From: Streptococcus mitis
GTDB taxonomy: Bacteria > Bacillota > Bacilli > Lactobacillales > Streptococcaceae
Direction: 5' to 3'
DNA length: 64,000 bases
Assembly (NCBI RefSeq): GCF_005144795.1
Contig: NZ_SWFJ01000006.1
Coordinates: forward strand, 1-64,000
Both the position numbers and the translations under genes were made by a program. The notes below the pieces were generated by a model. It saw nothing but the letters and a program-made list of their open reading frames with translations. It was not told the DNA's origin and did not search any database. Below are positions 61,790 through 64,000 of the stretch, one piece after another (within the stretch, counting starts at the first letter, position 1; the number at the start of each line of letters is the position of its first letter).

Positions 61790-63487
61790 ATGAAAAAGCT
61801 TATACTTGCGAGTACAGTTGTCCTATCTATTTTAGGGTTCACTCAAGCAACTGTCCAGGCTCAAGAAAATAAAGCAGAGTCAGTACGAGAAAATGTAACA
61901 ATTCCTCATTCAAGTACTTCAAAAATCGAAAACCAAGAAAAACCGAAAGAGAAGGTCGAAAAACCAGACAATTCTTCTAAAATTGACGATAAAGAAGAAA
62001 AAATAGAGAAAAAAACTCCTGCTACAGAAGAGAAGAAGTCTGAAGTAAAAAAAGAAGAAACAAAAGTTGAAAAAATCAAAGAAGGTTGGCAAGAAGAAAA
62101 TAATAACTGGCGCTTTTACGAACACAATAAACCTGTTACCAACTGGAAAAAAATCCAAGGAAAGTGGTACTACTTCAACAAAGATGGAAATCGACTAAGC
62201 AATACAACCTTTGATGGTTATGTATTCAATAAAGATGGAGTAATGGCTGAGAACGGTTGGAACTTCATCCATGGAAAGTGGTACTTCGCTAATTCTTCTG
62301 GAAAAATTTCTCAAAATAAATGGGAAAAAATTGCTGATTCTTGGTATTACTTCGACAAAGATGGGATCATGCTTAGTAATACAACTATTAACAGCTACTT
62401 GCTGACAAATAATGGAGCAATGGCCACAAACGGCTGGGCAAAAATCGACCAAAATTGGTACTATGCAACATCCTCTGGAAAAATTTCTCAGAATAAATGG
62501 GAAAAAATTAATGGTATTTGGTACTATTTTGACAAAACAGGTATTATGTTCAGTAACCAATGGCAAGGTAATTATTATCTAAAATCAAGTGGTGCCATGG
62601 CTGAAAAAGAATGGGTTTTTGATAAGACCTACAATAGCTGGTTCTACCTAAAAGAGAATGGAACATTTGCAAACCGAGAATGGATTGGAACTTACTATCT
62701 CAAATCTGGTGGTTATATGGCTAAAAGTGAGTGGATTTTTGATAAGTACTATAATTCTTGGTATTATCTAAAAGAAAACGGACAATATGTCACTAATATT
62801 TATAAAATATCTGGAAAAGATCATATCTTTAAAAATGATGGTAGATGGGTTAGTGAAGTTCCTGAGGGGTTTGTAAAAGGCCAATACAGTAAAACCATCT
62901 TTTTAGATCCTGGACATGGGGGAAGAGACTCAGGTGCATACTATTACAATGTCGCTGAAAAAGACCTCAACATGCAGGTTTATCGTAAATTACGCAAAAA
63001 GTTAGAAGAACTGGGCTACAAAGTTCTCACTTCACGTGATAGCGATATTGATGTAGACTTCATAACAGAACGTTCTCGTATGGTTAACAAGACTAACTCT
63101 GACATCTTTATCAGTATTCACTTCAATGCGACTGGCAGTGCATACTCAAAATCTAGTGGAATTCAAACCTATTCCTACAGTGATGAACCTGATTATCCAA
63201 GCAAAATCAACCCATACTGGCATAACCATCCTGACCGTATGAGCGAAAGCAAGCGCCTCGCAGCAGCTATCCATTCTTCATTGTTAGCTGAAACTGGTGC
63301 TAAAGATGCTGGTTTATTGGAAAGAAGCTTTGCCGTTCTTCGAGAAACTGCTAAACCAGCCGTCCTCCTAGAGCTAGGTTATATAGATAATTTCGCTGAA
63401 AATCAACAGATTCGAGATAGCCACTATCAAGATAAGCTTGTAGCAGGTATCGTGAAAGGAATTCAAAAATATTACGCTGGTAAGTAA
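61790..63487 (+). CDS. Choline-binding N-acetylmuramoyl-L-alanine amidase (Amidase_3)
   Basis: A 565-residue secreted cell-wall hydrolase. The signal peptide is at residues 1-30 (cleavage near VQA-QEN). A Lys/Glu-rich linker spans about 31-97. About ten choline-binding repeats (GWxxxxxxWYYFxxxG type) span about 98-365. The Amidase_3 domain is C-terminal (about 368-565). Zinc-site residues are seen in LDPGHGGRDSG (His near 375), the Glu of NVAEKDLN, and SIHFNATG; the catalytic Glu is in LLELGYIDN near 533. It cleaves the MurNAc-L-Ala bond and would attach to phosphocholine teichoic acids. The start at 61790 has TGGAGA 5 nt upstream. Confidence 0.93.
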   Translation: MKKLILASTVVLSILGFTQATVQAQENKAESVRENVTIPHSSTSKIENQEKPKEKVEKPDNSSKIDDKEEKIEKKTPATEEKKSEVKKEETKVEKIKEGWQEENNNWRFYEHNKPVTNWKKIQGKWYYFNKDGNRLSNTTFDGYVFNKDGVMAENGWNFIHGKWYFANSSGKISQNKWEKIADSWYYFDKDGIMLSNTTINSYLLTNNGAMATNGWAKIDQNWYYATSSGKISQNKWEKINGIWYYFDKTGIMFSNQWQGNYYLKSSGAMAEKEWVFDKTYNSWFYLKENGTFANREWIGTYYLKSGGYMAKSEWIFDKYYNSWYYLKENGQYVTNIYKISGKDHIFKNDGRWVSEVPEGFVKGQYSKTIFLDPGHGGRDSGAYYYNVAEKDLNMQVYRKLRKKLEELGYKVLTSRDSDIDVDFITERSRMVNKTNSDIFISIHFNATGSAYSKSSGIQTYSYSDEPDYPSKINPYWHNHPDRMSESKRLAAAIHSSLLAETGAKDAGLLERSFAVLRETAKPAVLLELGYIDNFAENQQIRDSHYQDKLVAGIVKGIQKYYAGK

Positions 63488-63488
63488 A

Positions 63489-63516
63489 AAAGGGTCTCGA
63501 GAAATCTCGAGGCCTT
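63489..63516. terminator. Terminator between the amidase and DUF gene
   Basis: A stem GGTCTCGAGA/TCTCGAGGCC (about 63493-63513, one mismatch, 2-nt loop; probably opens to a larger loop) with A-run on the left and T-run on the right. Confidence 0.75.
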
Positions 63517-63518
63517 TT

Positions 63519-63836
63519 CTATTTGTCTTCTTTTTTATCTTTATCAGGAAAGAGATATCCAATACCAATGCAAGCTAGTACGCCCGCTCCAATTACCAAG
63601 CCACTTGAAATTGGTAAAAGGTCCAAAATTGCATTGGCGATGATAAAGGCAATAATCAAACACATCAGACTAGCCTTGTAATCTTTTTTTAAAAAATTCT
63701 CTAGAGTGAAAAAGAGAAACAAACCAATAGGAAACAATGACCAAAGATTAATGTCTAAATTTGGCCATCCAACAGAACCAAAATACAAAATCAAAGCTGA
63801 AACTAGCAAGAATCCAATACCTAATAATTTTTTCAT
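63519..63836 (-). CDS. Small membrane protein (LiaF-type N-terminal fold)
   Basis: A 105-residue protein with four hydrophobic segments (about residues 4-20, 31-46, 56-74 and 78-94) and a charged C terminus (PDKDKKEDK). It resembles the short LiaF transmembrane-domain or DUF5668 type of membrane protein. Function unknown. It converges on the amidase gene across a shared terminator. The last 164 bp of the window, upstream of it, show no gene; only A/T-rich promoter-like sequence is seen. Confidence 0.65.
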   Translation of the reverse strand: MKKLLGIGFLLVSALILYFGSVGWPNLDINLWSLFPIGLFLFFTLENFLKKDYKASLMCLIIAFIIANAILDLLPISSGLVIGAGVLACIGIGYLFPDKDKKEDK

Positions 63837-64000
63837 TTTTATCTCCCATTACTTTTTTATGAACTTGACTTGTCTGATGTCGACGCTCGCATCTCTTACA
63901 AAAATTATTATATCAGAGGTCAGTTTCAAGAACAAGCTCTGTTGCCTATCTGGTCTCTATCTCAGTCTAAGTGGTTCAATAGTTAAGATAAAAGAAAAGA

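Overview
The window looks like chromosome of a mitis-group Streptococcus (S. mitis, S. oralis or a close pneumococcal relative). Pointers are the pyruvate oxidase SpxB and lactate oxidase LctO, a choline-binding amidase, BOX-family repeats, a CtsR box at clpP, the cupA-copA copper operon, and the gene order liv-clpP-upp-manA-spxB-cop-thi-lctO-pyr-divIB-murG-murD-typA, which resembles that of S. pneumoniae. Species is not settled by the sequence alone. No rRNA, tRNA, CRISPR array, integrase or intact IS was found.

Region by region. (1) 1-11164, minus strand: a type VII (ESX/Ess-like, T7SSb) secretion locus. esxA, esaA, essA, esaB, essB and essC are followed by a DUF4176 gene, two small helical LXG-partner genes, and the first 16 codons of a probable LXG effector that runs off the left edge. 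Two intrinsic terminators and an internal promoter divide it into three transcription units. (2) 11449-17118: a CBS/ACT-like protein and the complete branched-chain amino acid transporter livJHMGF. (3) 17115-26642: ylbG, clpP, upp, dCMP deaminase, TetR, a DegV protein, an HI0933-type flavoprotein, a DUF1697 protein, a MerR-TipAS regulator, an NSS symporter, manA and a VOC protein. (4) 26701-31789: spxB with two catabolite (cre) sites, then the CopY-controlled cupA-copA copper efflux operon.

(5) 31900-41270: a thiamin salvage region with three TPP riboswitches. thiD has its own (+ strand). A seven-gene operon ykoE-ykoD-ykoC-tenA-thiW-thiM-thiE has a second, and tenA2-thiM2-thiE2 has a third that is identical over 91 bp to the second. 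Transport (two ECF S components plus shared T and ATPase) and salvage kinases are therefore under one metabolite. (6) 41412-45718: lctO with a cre site and a four-gene polar amino-acid ABC transporter. (7) 45788-51199: an AT-richer accessory stretch with a 1151-residue G5/CAP surface protein, two uncharacterised membrane-protein genes, a small XRE regulator across a perfect 9-bp inverted repeat, and a BOX element.

(8) 51262-58892: pyrF-pyrE behind a PyrR attenuator, a small palindromic element, divIB, murG, murD, a DUF3165 membrane protein and typA. (9) 59054-63836: an RsuA-type pseudouridine synthase, small membrane proteins, a rhodanese-like protein without the catalytic cysteine, yqgQ, a LysR regulator, and a secreted choline-binding N-acetylmuramoyl-L-alanine amidase.

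Several promoters here share an extended -10 (TGn-TATAAT). At four places it directly follows the U-tract of the upstream gene's terminator, and at four genes the -10 lies only 6-9 nt before the start codon, so the mRNAs are predicted to be leaderless or nearly so.
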